Assembly (NCBI RefSeq): GCF_003945595.2 | Contig: NW_024103696.1 | Coordinates: 1,364,001 to 1,428,000 of the forward strand | Origin: Pipra filicauda | Lineage: Eukaryota > Chordata > Aves > Passeriformes > Pipridae | Length of the DNA: 64,000 nt | Direction: 5' to 3' | The notes under the pieces: model-generated | Told to the model about the DNA's origin: nothing | Database searches by the model: none | What the model saw: only the letters and a program-made list of their open reading frames with translations | Program-made: the position numbers and the translations under genes | In this document: piece after piece, positions 23,501 through 35,849 of the stretch | Layout of the letters: each line of letters opens with the position of its first letter | How positions within the stretch are numbered: the first letter of the stretch is position 1

Positions 23501-26500
23501 TGTAGGGTGGGTCCAAATTACTGCGTGTGAAAATGGGGATTTTGTGTCTTAAATCATGTGAAGATGACCTTCAGATTAGACCCTGGGGATAACTGTGTGC
23601 TATATTACTCGATGGATGTTGTTCCTGAAAGGTGTTACTGCTTTGTTCTGCTTAGGTGAGCAAAACAGTCAGATTGGAATTGATGTTTATGCACTACGCA
23701 TTCATTTTTGGCATAAATTCAGTCTAATGTTCCCATTGTATATATCCTTTCTGCTCTTTTTTTCATTGTATATGAAGACTGGACAGAGACAATATTGAGA
23801 AATTGAGGAAGAATAGTACATCAATTTGTTGATTTTGTTATAGTTTCTATCCAGAAAAATTTTAGACTCTAGAATTAAGCATCTAAATATAAACTGCATT
23901 TTTCCTATGTTTGAAATGCTGGAAGCAAGCCACAATTTTCTGGATTCACAGTGTAGCACTGAAGATCAATATTACCCTCTATGAATAAATGTTGTATCTT
24001 GGCTGACTATACAGCACAGTTTGGAAGCTCTCCCACAACTAGATTCAAGAAGAGATCCACATTTATCATGTAAGTAAATATATCATTTGGGTTTAAATGA
24101 TCATGCCTTTTTTTTTCTTTTTTTTTTTTTTTTCCCCTGCCCAAGGAAAGAGGAATTTGATGACTTACTGAAGGTTTCAGGAAGCCCCAGAGAAATGACT
24201 GCTGTGTTTCATGATCAGTTACAACACACTGGATTTATGTACTGTGATAAACATGATCTGGCTACCTAGATAAACTGCTGTTTGCAATTTTAATGTCTAA
24301 AAGACAGCAGCAACTACAGGGTTCACAAAGTATATGATGGCATATTCTCAACCATATGGTGTCCTTTCTGGATGTTTCTCTTGAGTTTTGTTGTGAAGAG
24401 GATTAAAGGAGAAGAAAATGTATTTCCTTGGCTAAAATTCTGCTCACTCATAAGTAAAAATGTCCAGAATTATATCCTTTCCCTACTGACAGAGTATTGT
24501 AACCCTGCAGTGAGCAACTTGTGCCAAACATTGTTTCTATGACTAGTAGATCGCAAATTGATACTGGGTGCCTGACACAAAATAGTTGGTGGCAACTCTA
24601 GATAGCAGCGTTACAAAACTAGAGAATTTTTGAAGAAAACTAGTAGTTATAGTTGTTCTTTCAAAACTCCATTGTGGAGGAGAAAAACATCAAGTGGAAT
24701 CAGAAGGATCAGGGAAGTAATCAGGAATGAGGTATGAATGGAATAAAATGGTGTCCAAAAAGAGTCGTATATGATATCATGGAGCACTGTAACCCTCTCT
24801 CTGTAGTCCCTGCTGTAAGTTCACAGCCCACTGCCGGGATTTTAGCTGCTTGTGTAAGGGGTCCAGCTTTGTCATGCTCCAGCTGTGTCACCTTGACTCA
24901 GACTGATGAGACAAAGCTGTGAGACCGTCTGTACAGTGATAAGAAAGATAAAAATTACAAAGAGCAGTAGGAATGCTGATCCGCGATTGCTAGGAGGTCA
25001 AGGATTCATGAGAGAAAACATCCACGTGAAATGCTAACATCTTGAAGAAAAGAAATGAATATAGCTGGAGGCTGGTCTAGTCAGGGACAGTGGGGAGCTG
25101 CCAGGTTGGGATTGATCCTTCAGGGCTGTCAGTCCTGATGGAGTGGGAGGAAGGCAGCAGCTCTTCACTTGTGATGATGGCTCTTGGGAGCCATGACCAC
25201 CACCACTTAGCACCTCAGCACCATCTACCTGGCTGGTAAACACTCTCCAGGTGCTGTACTGGAGTGTGAGCACACCCATGCTTAACCTCATAGCCCACTA
25301 AATACTAGCTGTGTTTTACATGCACTGGCCGATAAATAATTGCTCTGAACCTGTGAGTTACCCATATTCTGCTTTCAGAGTATTTTTGTTCCATGCTAAT
25401 GATGCCCAAACAGACTGACTATGAAAATACTTTGTAGAGGTTAAGGGGTGATTTTATTATTATGCTGGGAAACCACTATGAATATTTGAGAAAGTAGCAG
25501 CTCAATAGAAAAGGAACGTGATCTTGGAAGAAGTGATTTACATTTCTAGAATTAAAAAAATTAAAAAATTAATATAGCAGAAGGTACAGTGTTCCTGAGA
25601 TAGATGAAGAATAATTTGCTTCAACCATACATCTAGGAGAGCTCTGATGCTCAGAGCTATCTGACATTAAATCATGTCAAGCAGGAGCAAACAGCAACTG
25701 AAAAAAAATCATTAATGTTTTTAATTAGGTTGTCTTGAAGTCTCATCTGCATTCTAAAAGCAAAGGGCTTTTCAGTAAAAATCATGGCCAGCTTCTGTAA
25801 CAAGGAAACTGGCTGTACTCAGACTGAATTGGGCCCTAAATTTGTTGCTTGGCAAGAGCAGGGAAATGTTTTGCTCTGGTTTCTGACTCCATTGGCAGTG
25901 GTGCTTGTTAATCACACAACCCATTACAATGCACTGTACAAGGAGGAATCTCAAAAACATCTTATTGCTGAGCTAAAGGCTATAAAGTGCAGTCTTTTCT
26001 GCTAACCAGATTTGTGTTCTGTTGTGTTTAATGGTAGTTGTGCCAGTCCATGATTACTCACAAATGGTGACTAGAGACTGTGGCTGAGAACCCTCAGTGT
26101 GAATGCAATGAGGGGAGGACCTCAGAGCTCATGTTTTGAAGCAATATTTAGGCTAGTGTAACACTGAGCAATAAAAAGAGACAATAACATGGAAAAGGAA
26201 GGCTAAAAATGTTTAATTACTTTACTCTGATGACCCTTCTCCTTTCCAAATTGGCAAGTAGGAATTGAAACTTGCCAAGCATGTTTTATTTTTAAATCTT
26301 TTATCCACTGGCCAGTCAGCATATTACATCAGACTTCATACATGTTTTTTACAGTTTCGTATGGTTTTTCAGCCTGTATATACCTGTGTGTTCACGCACA
26401 CACACTTAGAGAACTGACACATGCAGGGGCAACTCTGACTGTGGGGGGTGTGTGGGTCCATTCTCCACTGAATTTTGTAACTAGGTAAAATCTCCCTGAG

Positions 26501-27567
26501 TCATTCTTCCCTCTTTACTCAGTGTAGTGGCAGCAGCAGCAGCAAGACTAGCATCAAGATGAGCTCTGCAGCCCACTGAAGGAAGTACTCTGTACCCACA
26601 AAGTAACCCTTCGAGGGAAGGAATCCCCCTGCCCCCAGTACCTTCCATCCTTCCTCCTCAGGAAAGCACCCACATACAGAGTACTTTAGTATGTTGGATG
26701 TTCCTTTTCATGTGGGAGATGGGCAGCACTGCAGCTGTGTACACTTGCATTTATACTGCCCAATCCCTGTTCTCCTTTCTAGTACAGAAACAACCCAACT
26801 AGCAAATAACTAATATTTTTTGCATATCAGCATTCTAGTGAAAGTGAGTGATTCAAATTGGGGTTTTGATTAGTAAGCAATATTTGGGGTATTTGGCAGT
26901 ATCTGATGGCTCGTAACTCATTGGAGTGTAATTTTGTTCACTCAGTTAAATTACTTTCAGTTATTTTTCCATTTTTCTATTCAATGAGAAATAAATAGAG
27001 AGAGTAGCTGTTTTTCTGGCAGTAAGGTATTTGAATCCCTTTTTTGGGGATGCTACAGATGAATATCACTTCATAACTGAAGAGTTTAAGCTAACTTCCT
27101 AGAAGGATTTGTGAGCACATTCTGTCAGTTGTGTGCATTCCTGGATGTGCACTTTCACTTTGGACCTTTGCATGGTCCAAAGGCTCATTAATTTTTTGTG
27201 TTACAGTCGTGACTGAAAAGGGCTTTCATCATTGCTGTGCCCTGGTTGATCAGCAGAGAAAGTAAGAAGTGTGACAGGTTGAAAAAAAGACCATAACTTA
27301 AAAATGAAAACAATGCACTTATGAAGGTGGATTCATGTAGTTTGTGTATTTTTAATTTTTACAAAAGCTAATTATTTATTACCAATGTCTGGCTCAAAAT
27401 AATCCTACAAAATTAATCATTCCCAATTTTAAACATCTGACAACTACAAGGCAAAATTAATAAATGGACCTTAGCAATAAAAAGCACAGGTTTGTTTTGG
27501 AAGTATATGCTTTTCCTCTCAGATGAGAAAGGAAATCAGACCTGTAGCTATGAATTTGATTTTTTTT
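20582..27567. other. Mostly AT-rich single-copy DNA
   Basis: Seven kilobases with no recognised repeat family, exon or RNA gene. Minor items are a short tandem repeat of ATAATACTGAATGC near 21580-21610, a T/C-rich run at 24105-24136, a locally GC-richer stretch at 25040-25290 and (CAG)n at 26531-26543. Confidence 0.5.
26531..26543. repeat. Short (CAG)n run
   Basis: Four to five CAG units in a slightly GC-richer area. There is no open frame giving it meaning. Confidence 0.8.
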
Positions 27568-27590
27568 AATATATATATGTATATATATAT
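27568..27590. repeat. (TA)n microsatellite next to a CR1 5' end
   Basis: Nearly pure AT dinucleotide run with one G interruption, ending a few bases before CR1-like sequence begins. Confidence 0.85.
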
Positions 27591-27603
27591 GACTCTATGT
27601 GGA

Positions 27604-27933
27604 TTACTTAAGGGAAACATTGTACCCATCTTTAAAAAGCGTAGAAAGGACTCTGGGAATTACCAATCTGTCAGTCTCACCTCTGTGCCTGGAAAGATCA
27701 TGGAACAGATCCTCCTAGAAGATGTGATAAGGCAAATGGAGAGCAAGAAGGTGATTTGGGACAGACAGCACAGCTTCAGCAAGGGCAATGCCAACCTACT
27801 GACTTTCTATGATGGAGTGATTACATCTGTGGACAAGGGAAGGGCTACACATGTCATTTACCTGGACTTCTGTAAAGCTTTTGACATAGTTCCAGACAAC
27901 ATCCTTCTTTTTAAATTGGAGAGATGGATTTGA
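27604..27933 (+). pseudogene. CR1 ORF2 remnant, N-terminal RT
   Basis: An open stretch showing [60 protein letters not shown], and [18 protein letters not shown], which includes the first catalytic aspartate motif of RT. It stops after FKLERWI, where CR1 normally continues, because TGG has become TGA. Codons before 27604 in the same frame are flank and microsatellite, not CR1 protein. Confidence 0.85.
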
Positions 27934-28532
27934 TGTGTGACTGTTAGACGGATGAGGAATATGTTGGATAGTCACATTCAGAGGGTTGTGGCCAATGACT
28001 CCCAAGGGACATTGATGACAAGTAGTGTCCCTCAGGGATCCATATTGGGTAACCAGTGTTATTTAATGTTTTCATTAATGACATGGACAGTGGGATCAAG
28101 TGCACCCTTCTAAGGTTTGCAGACGACACAAAGGTGAGTAGTGCAGTTGAGACACCTGAGGGATGAGATGCCATCCAGAGAAATCCAGACAAACTCAAGA
28201 AGTGGGCCCATGAGAATCTCAGAAGGTTTAACAAGACCAAGTACAAGGTGCTGCACTTGCGTCAGGGCAACTCCTAGTATCAATATAGGCTGGCAGATGA
28301 ACAGATCTAGAGCAGCTCTGAGGAGAAGGATTTTAGGGGGCTGGTAGATGAGAGGCTGGACCTGAACCAGCAATGTGCAATTGCAGCCCAGAAAGCCAAT
28401 TTTATCCTGGGCTGCACCAAAAGCAGTGTGGCCAGCAGGTCGAGGGAGGTGGTTCTGCCCCTCTACTCTGCTCTCATGAGACCCCACCTGGAGTGCTGCA
28501 TCCAGCTCTGGGGTCCTTAGCACAGAAAGGGC

Positions 28533-28838
28533 ATGGACCCATTGGAACAAGTCCAGAGGAGGACCATGAAGATGATTAGAGGGATGGAGCATCTCCCCTA
28601 TGAAGAATGGCTAAAAGAATTGGGGTTGTTCAACCTGGAGAAGAGAAGGTTCTGTCAAGACCTTATTATAGCTTTACAGTACTTGAAGGAAGCTTATAAG
28701 AAAGACAGGGATAAACTTTTTAGCAGGGCCTGTTGCAACAGAACAGGGGGTAATGGTTTTAAACTAAGAGAGGATATATTTAGATTAGATATAAGGAAGA
28801 AGTTTTTTTTCAATGAGGGTGGTAAAACACAGAAATAA
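28533..28838 (+). pseudogene. CR1 ORF2 C-terminal remnant
   Basis: Open frame of 101 codons for the end of CR1 ORF2: LEQVQRRTMKMIRGMEHLPY, LKELGLFNLEKRRFCQDLII, ALQYLKEAYKKDRDKLFSRA, and a [20 protein letters not shown] segment. The first ATG is only the first methionine inside the CR1 frame, not a real start. Confidence 0.85.
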
Positions 28839-31800
28839 GTTGCCCAGAGAAGTTGTGGATGCCCCATCCCTGGACACATTCAAGGTAAGGTTGGAAAGGA
28901 CTCTGACCAACCTGATCTAACTGAAGATGTCCCTGCTTATTGTAAGACGTTGAACTAGATTACCTTTAAAAGTCCCTTCCAACTCAAACTATTCTATTAT
29001 TCTGTGTATATAAAATCTATCTCAAATTTTGACAATAGTTCTGTTTTTGTTTTAGATTTTAATACAGTTCCTTCACATATTCCAACAAATGACCAAAGTA
29101 TATTGTAATCATGTCAATTCTGTATCCAATTTATTTTTCAAATATTCAGTGTGCTGAATCATAGTTATCTTAAAGACCACATTTCTCTTCATTACCTGTC
29201 AGACTGGGTGTGCTCTATAGTAGCAGTGTAACCAATGAAGTCCAGGAAGAATGCATTCCCTTGCATTCCGTGGCTTATTAACTGCTTTAAGACTATATCT
29301 TAGCTAATAATAACCCGTATATTTCAGTCAGATTCTATGCCTCTTCCTTTTCTGGTAATTCTCTTCAGTGAAGTATTGCATAACAATATTATTAACAAAT
29401 TAAATTGAATAGTAGAATGAGTGACCAACAATATATGATGAAACACTCATAAATATTTTTTTTTTTTGCCTTGTACAAGGTTAGATTTCCTACATATAAA
29501 GGATAGTAAACCGATGTGTATAAATTAACAACATCCTTTCCCTTTTGTGAATTTTGAAATACATGAATCTGGATGTAAGGAAACAGAAAACCTTGTCTTG
29601 CCATGATTTCCAATATATAACATAGGGAACACTTGTAATCTATCAAAAAACTTAGATATCAATAAATTCTTATTCTAAAGTAAATAAGTCAAAAAGAGAA
29701 ATTTGAAACTGCACATGGTATTCAAGAAGAAATAATTTTTTACAGAATCTTCAGGTCTTCCAGGCATGCATCTTATTGATACAAAATAAAGTTAATATTT
29801 TAATAATTACGACATAATAAACACAGTTTTCATTTCTCTTTTTACCAATATTTATACTTTTTTTGATGTGGTAATTTAGAAACAGTGTCATCTGAGGTGG
29901 CTTAGGGTGGTTCAAGATTATGCTTAAGATTTCTTAGTGAAAGATTTCTTTTGAGCTTTTCAGCTACTGGCCCAAAAATTTGAGTTGGTCTCCTATAGGG
30001 CCTGCGCATACCTGACAGATCGATGCAGATATCTTGGAGACCCTAGGATATTGCAAGTGGCATTAGGAGCTGTGTTTAGTCAACTGTATTGTCTTTTTCA
30101 GAAAGATTTTACAACACTTAACTTCAGCCATCAGAAAGATAAGGGAAGGATTCAATTCAATGTTGATGCCTAAATTAGGTCTCTGCCTCTGTCATGTGGC
30201 ATATGAATATCATTCCTGTGCAGGTATCTCAGACAATTTAGGAAATCTCAAATGGTCTTAGGTGTCATTTTGGCAACTGAATTCATCAATTCACTTGCCA
30301 GGATTCTTACTGAAGCCTAGTTGATAAAAGATTTAAGTGCAATTCAGCATATGTCAATGCTTGTTTACCTATTGGGTTAATTCTGCCCAATTTTTTTATC
30401 TGCTTGAGGTTGTCATTAATTCTTTCTGGAGTCACCAAGCTATGGAGAAAGCCTATAAAATTAAAACCTCTCTAAACCTTAAAAGTTTAAGATAAGTTTG
30501 AGGGCTTAAAGTAAAATACTTAAGTTTTGGATAGTTTAAGGCAGATAAGATAAAAAGATGAAAGATGTCACAGGTGTGAAAGTGTTTAGTCTCTTTTCAC
30601 ACACCAAAATAAGAGGAATCAAAAATCAAGAGAAAGCATTATTTTTATTCTGAGCAATTCAATCTTCATTATACTAAAGTCAACCGTTAACCTTAGCTAT
30701 ACATAGAAAATTATAATTCCTGAGAGCTCTGACATGTTTTGCCATTTCCCACTGCTCTGCAGTGTATGAGGTTATTGCCCTAGCTCTCTGCCCTAAGCAG
30801 GCAGTATATCTGTTTCTCACTGCTGCAGTTAATAACCTGGTATATGAACACAAACAATTGCTGACTGCAATTAACATCCTGGTCTGAGAACTGTAATGCT
30901 CCATAATAGACATGTTGCCTGCTCTGTGTCCCTGCAGTAGAGTAACAAACAGTTGACTACTGTGAACTCTTCATAAATCACAGCATAAATATAAAGATAA
31001 CAGGTCAACCCCTTGGTAGACATCTCATTTAGGGGAAAAAAACAATCAAAGAAATCCAAGCCATACCAAAACAATGAAGGGCATGCATTTTTTTTCTTCA
31101 GAAGGATCACATAAGTTCATATTGAAAAAGAACAAAGCAGATGGTAATAAATGCCAGATTGTCTTTAGAAATCTGATGAGAAAGACCATGCCCTAGCTCA
31201 AAAAATTTAAATCTGTAACACACAACTTTATCATCTTAATAACTTCATGAAATAAGGAGTTTATATTTCATTAATAACTTGGTAAATTCACAGGAACTGG
31301 ACTTGTATTTTCAAAAGAGGATACTTTAAAATTCTGATTAGCTGAATGTTTGGAAACATTTACTCTTCAATCCCATGCAGACTAAGGGAAATTTCAAGAA
31401 GATTTGAATTTTCTGTGAAACAGAAAATTTAATTTTGGACTGACTTGTTGAAACATGCACCTAAAATATGATTTATCATGTTCTCAAAATTGTGCTAAAA
31501 ATCAAGTTCTCTTTTAAGTTATTACAATGGTGCAAATCACATAAGCTCTTAAAAGTCTGTGCCTACAGGTCTTCCACTCTATCCATACCAGAACTTACAA
31601 TTTATCTACGGCAGCATCCTTTTAATTTATAATATCACTAAATTAAAGCTGGACTGCCTTTCCATGTTCTTGGATTTTATGCAATCAAATTTCATTCATT
31701 AAAGCCAAATGGACTAAAGATGTGACCTTATGAAAGACAGATGTCAGAAGACAGGCACGGGAAGCCCAGTAAGATGATGAGGACTTAACAAATATGAAAC

Positions 31801-31879
31801 CTCTGTCCTCTATTTAATTATAGTTATTGTCCATTTTAAAATAACTTCAGTTGAGCAAAAGGACAAAACTACATTATTC

Positions 31880-31900
31880 ACCCTTCTGTTTTAGAAGGGT
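31880..31900. other. Perfect 8-bp inverted repeat (hairpin)
   Basis: ACCCTTCT and AGAAGGGT flank a GTTTT loop. No U-run or other terminator context follows, so no function is assigned. Confidence 0.6.
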
Positions 31901-32834
31901 CTGTTATGCTCGTTATTAATTATGGTTAGTATAATAAACATGCCTGGAAGAAACACCTCAAATAAATGATCAGACACACGGAAAAAAGAATTGACCTGTT
32001 TAAATGTCATGAAATTGCACGTTTAATTAGTAAGCTTGTTATTTCTCACAAGGAAGATTATGAGATGACAGCATTCATATTTTAATTAGGAGAGAATACC
32101 TTTGCACTCCTCAGGCAGAGTAGGAAATTTGTCATGCGAAATGATTTTCTTTGGGAACTGTTCTGCTCTGACTGCAAGCCCAGACTCTCCAAGGCAAAAC
32201 TGCACTGAAATAGATGGCACAGATACCTGAACAACCTGGAGAACCTCTGACACTTTCTTTGACATGAAAATGTGTAGAAGACTATCCAACGGTCTCTTCT
32301 AGTTGAGAGGACTTTTACTGGTGTCTTAACAGAGCCATAATTATGCCCATAGGCCTAATTTGACTTCAGGTCTGTATAGTTTCCATATATTCCTTTTATC
32401 CTCTATTTTGATCATTTCAACTAGCTAGCCATTCCCAATCAGAAGACTAATTCATCACCCATTTGTGGTCACTTTTGGTCCTTATGGTTTTAATTGTCTT
32501 TGATTCCAGCAGAATGAAACGGCTACACACTTCCATTGCCTCAGCAGCAACATCTGTTCACTCTTTTTCTTTAGTCTCTCTGGCTAGTGTTCTCAGCTCA
32601 CTTCTGAGCTACGGGTCTGTGATCTTCTATTCAAGCAGCTAACAGGTGTTGTGGCTGTTCATTTCTTGTGACACTCTTTGATGGGCTTCACTTTGAAGAG
32701 TAACTTCATTTTGGCTTTTCAGCATGAAATTGAATGTTCCATTCAATCTTTAATATACCAGGTAGCTTTTATAATGGTGTTTATAATCTATGGTGTTCAT
32801 CAGTGAAGATTTCTTGTTAAATATATGTATATGT

Positions 32835-32860
32835 GTCTATCTATCTATCTAACTATCTAT
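32835..32860. repeat. (TCTA)n microsatellite
   Basis: Five or six tetranucleotide units with one AACTA interruption, flanked by TATATGTATA-type sequence on both sides. Confidence 0.88.
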
Positions 32861-34794
32861 ATGTATATACCTAAAAATCCCACCACATTATCCTGATGAT
32901 TGTAGCTATAATATCCTAGCAACAACCCCCTTTTAGGATGAGTTGTTTTTCAAAGGGGTAGTGTCCAGAATGCTTCAATTAGACTTAATTATGCATACAG
33001 TTTCTCTAAATTTTTCTTTTTTTTACACAAAAACTTCTTGATAAGGCTATCGTAACAAATAAAATGCCATATAACCTACATTTTTTTAGGTTTTGTTGTC
33101 TTTTTTTAAAGTCTGCCTTTTTATAGTAATGCCATAACAAGGAGAAATGGAAATTCTTCTCTTAGAAAATCCCTCATAGTAAATTGATGAAGGTTTTCTA
33201 CGTAAATGATTTTCAGAAGATGTGTGTTTTCTCTGGATTTGTTTTCATAAAATACATTGGTTCTGTTTTTGAAAAATGTGAAAACCTTTTGGTGCTCCAC
33301 AAAGAGAGTAGGATGCCTCCTCTGTGCACTCTGTCTCTGTTCCACGCACCTTTAACTCTGCCCAAGGGCTCAGCTTCCAACAGGACATGTATGCTATAAG
33401 TCTAAGTGTCTAGTTCTTGAGTTCAGATGCCATTCCAACATGGATGGTATTCTGGCACTTAACTGGCAAATGTCTTAATCAGTAATTAGATCTAACCCTC
33501 TGACAAGCTAAGGAGACAGTGAAGTGGAATAGATCGGTGGAAAGCAATCAGGGAAGACATCTGTGCTTATTATTCTCTAGACATATGGAAAGCAGTAATA
33601 AAAGTTATATTAATGCTGTGTTAGGATCTTTATTTTAATTGTATATTCACTGTAGCACATAGATTCTCTTCTACCTTCTGGTTCTGTAAAATGTTGTGGA
33701 AAACATGCACCTTTAACAAGACTTCAAATAACTGTTATGGTTATCATGAGATGGTACTTTAATTTTTTGTTATCTAGGAGTTTTAAATCTTTAGTTAGTC
33801 CATTTTAGTCTCACAGAATGGCAGAAATCTAATCAGACCAGACTTTGAGCTTTATTTGAATGTTTCATAGACAAAAGGAGCAAATATATAAGACATAATA
33901 GCAATTATACAACTATATCTTTGCCATTTTTTTCTGTGCTAGTAATTTTTTGAGGTCTCTTCTGTAAGCAAATGAATTGGGTTGGTTATTTTTTATTTAC
34001 TTATTATGTGTCTATGTGTTGATTAGCACTGTTGCTCCTGTAATGCTGGTCTTGCCAGCATTATTTAGAAATTTGTTATTTATCTGTGGAATATGTCAGC
34101 AGTCTTGTATAGATAACTTCAGAGAAAAACAATGAGAGAAACCCATTGCATTTATCACTGAGGAGGCAGGAAGGCAAAGACCTTCCGGTGATGTCTCAAT
34201 GACTCCCTGTGCCAGATCACAGAAATACAGTTTTTTCAACAAAGTAAAAGATAGAAATTACAGGAATGCTAGTGCAGTGGAATCTTTTGAATATTTTATA
34301 CTTCTTAAATCATTTTCACACTCTTCATATGGTTTCTAACATTTTCCTCTGATTTTGTCCTTCTTTGATGATTAGACTATGATGTTCCTCAGGGAGTTCA
34401 TAACATTATAGCACTCCCAATGCTGTGGAGAAATGTTGGGAAAAGGAAGAAGAGAGCTCCTGGGAAACGTTAAGAAAGAGTTCAAAGCCTCACAGTTTTT
34501 ATGGTCGAAAAAGACTAGTGTGGTTGTTTACTCTGACCACTATATAAAATAGCCCCGGAAACCTGTTTTTCATCTCGCTTAAAGCCCTTATGAGAGGACA
34601 CTGTAAGTACCAGCCATCTGCAGCAACTAACCCTGAATCAAGAGAATTGGACACACCTTAGTGAAATTTAGCAAGAAGATGTAGGCATGACTAAGAATGG
34701 TCTCTTGTGGCTGTACTATGGAAAATGCACCATTTATATTCCAGCTACCTCCATTCACATTACTTCACTAATGTGTTTAATATGTAAAGGAAGA

Positions 34795-35062
34795 GTGTCA
34801 TGAGGATGGATCCAGGCTCTTCTTGGCGGTGCCAACAAATAGAACAAGAGACAATGGGCAGAAACTGATGCACAGGAAGTTCTTTACTATGTGTGTGACC
34901 GTGCACTGGAACAGATTACCCAAAGAGATTGTGGAGTCTTCATTACTGGAGATATTCAATAATGCTCCTGTGCTGTGCTCTAGGTTGACACTTCTTGAGC
35001 AGGGAGGTTGGACCACATGACTGTGGTCTCTTCCAACCTGACAGATTTGGTGATTCTGTGAT
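34795..35062 (+). mobile_element. CR1 LINE 3' end fragment
   Basis: About 270 bp of the CR1 3' region: CCAGGCTCTTCTTGGCGGTGCC, CAATGGGCAGAAACTGATGC, CACTGGAACAGATTACCC, GAGATTGTGGAGTCTTC, GAGCAGGGAGGTTGGACC, then TCTTCCAACCTGACAGATTTGG and a TGATTCTGTGAT end. Compared with the usual CR1 order, about 24 bp appear missing between CAGGAAGTTC and TTTACT. The 72- and 65-codon frames here are accidental. Confidence 0.85.
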
Positions 35063-35574
35063 TTCCTTCAGACTTTATTCCCTTGGTTTCAGAGGCTTAA
35101 GTTTCAATGTTCTCTTCACTCAGGAAAGAAAGGAGAAAATACCAGACAATTTAATCTATGCAGACATACATATTTCTGCTGCACTGGGCAATAACAGAAT
35201 TTTACACCACGATATTTTTTTCACAACATTTCATATTTTATTTCTGGCCTGATGCAATAGGATTTTTACATAAACAAAGGACAAAATAACAACCCTAAAC
35301 CAAAATACGCATCCTCTCTTAAATGTGATAGGAAGAGAGTTTAAAGAGAAATGAAGGTTTATGGATCTTGCTAAAGTACTGTGAATCTCTTTCTATAGTG
35401 CCTAAGGGATAATGGTTCCGGCTTCTAACAGTGGCCCATATCTCACAATCCCTTACAGAAACACCTCATATGAATAATCAGCGGCAGGGTTAAATTACGT
35501 GCCACTCAGTTCAAACTTCCCAGGTTCCCTTTAGTGGAATTCTACTGTGACTGCCAATTTTTATTGAAACAAAG
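35063..35574. other. Spacer between two CR1 ends
   Basis: No recognised feature. Confidence 0.5.
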
Positions 35575-35849
35575 AATGCATCAAGAAGCAACAAGGCCGG
35601 TGAAGGGACTTGTGCACAAGTCCTATGAGGAGAGGCTGAGGAAGAAATTCTTTCCAGAGAGGGTAATCAGGCATTGGAATGGGCTACTCAAGGGAAGTGG
35701 TGGATTCTCCGTCCCTGGAGGTTTTTAAGATGAGACTAGATGTGGCACTTGGTGCCATGATCTAGTAACCACGGCTGTAGTGGATCAAGAGTTGGACTTG
35801 ATGACCTCAGAGGTCCTTTCCAACCTGGTTGATTCTATGATTCTATGAT
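35575..35849 (+). mobile_element. CR1 LINE 3' end with internal deletion
   Basis: Same subfamily as the CR1 at 54815-56084. GGTGAAGGGACTTGTGCACAAGTCCTATGAGGAGAGGCTGA joins directly to GGAAGAAATTC near 35640, skipping the roughly 190 bp that lie between these blocks in the longer copy. It then runs through AGAGGGTAATCAGGCATTGGAATGGGC, GGAGGTTTTTAAGATGAGAC and GTTGGACTTGATGACCTCAGAGG to the terminal ATTCTATGATTCTATG octamers, ending at 35849. Confidence 0.9.

Larger units (their letters stand above)
27591..29006 (+). mobile_element. CR1 LINE, 5'-truncated, complete 3' end
   Basis: A plus-strand CR1 of about 1.4 kb from the RT N-terminus to the 3' terminus. It follows the standard order: the PIFKK-type start, RT motifs, GGTTTGCAGACGACACAAAGG near 28114, the AGAAGTGGGCCC block near 28198, GGCTGCACCAAAAGCAGTGTGGCCAGCAGG near 28409, CCACCTGGAGTGCTGCATCCAGCTCTGGGG near 28485, GGTTGTTCAACCTGGAGAAGAGAAGG near 28623, and GATATAAGGAAGAAG near 28788. 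The tail is CCTTCCAACTCAAACTATTC near 28975, then a short ATTCT-type end. Frameshifts and stops break ORF2. Confidence 0.92.
29007..34794. other. AT-rich single-copy DNA
   Basis: Nearly 6 kb with no recognised repeat family, exon or RNA gene, apart from a hairpin at 31880-31900 and a microsatellite at 32835-32860. Confidence 0.5.

Noticed and set aside
27568..27590. TATA-type promoter for the adjacent CR1
   Set aside because: It is a TA microsatellite next to a 5'-truncated element that has lost its own promoter region.
28110..28592. 160-codon minus-strand open frame
   Set aside because: It is the antisense of the CR1 ORF2 region at 27591-29006; the real ancestral frames are on the plus strand.
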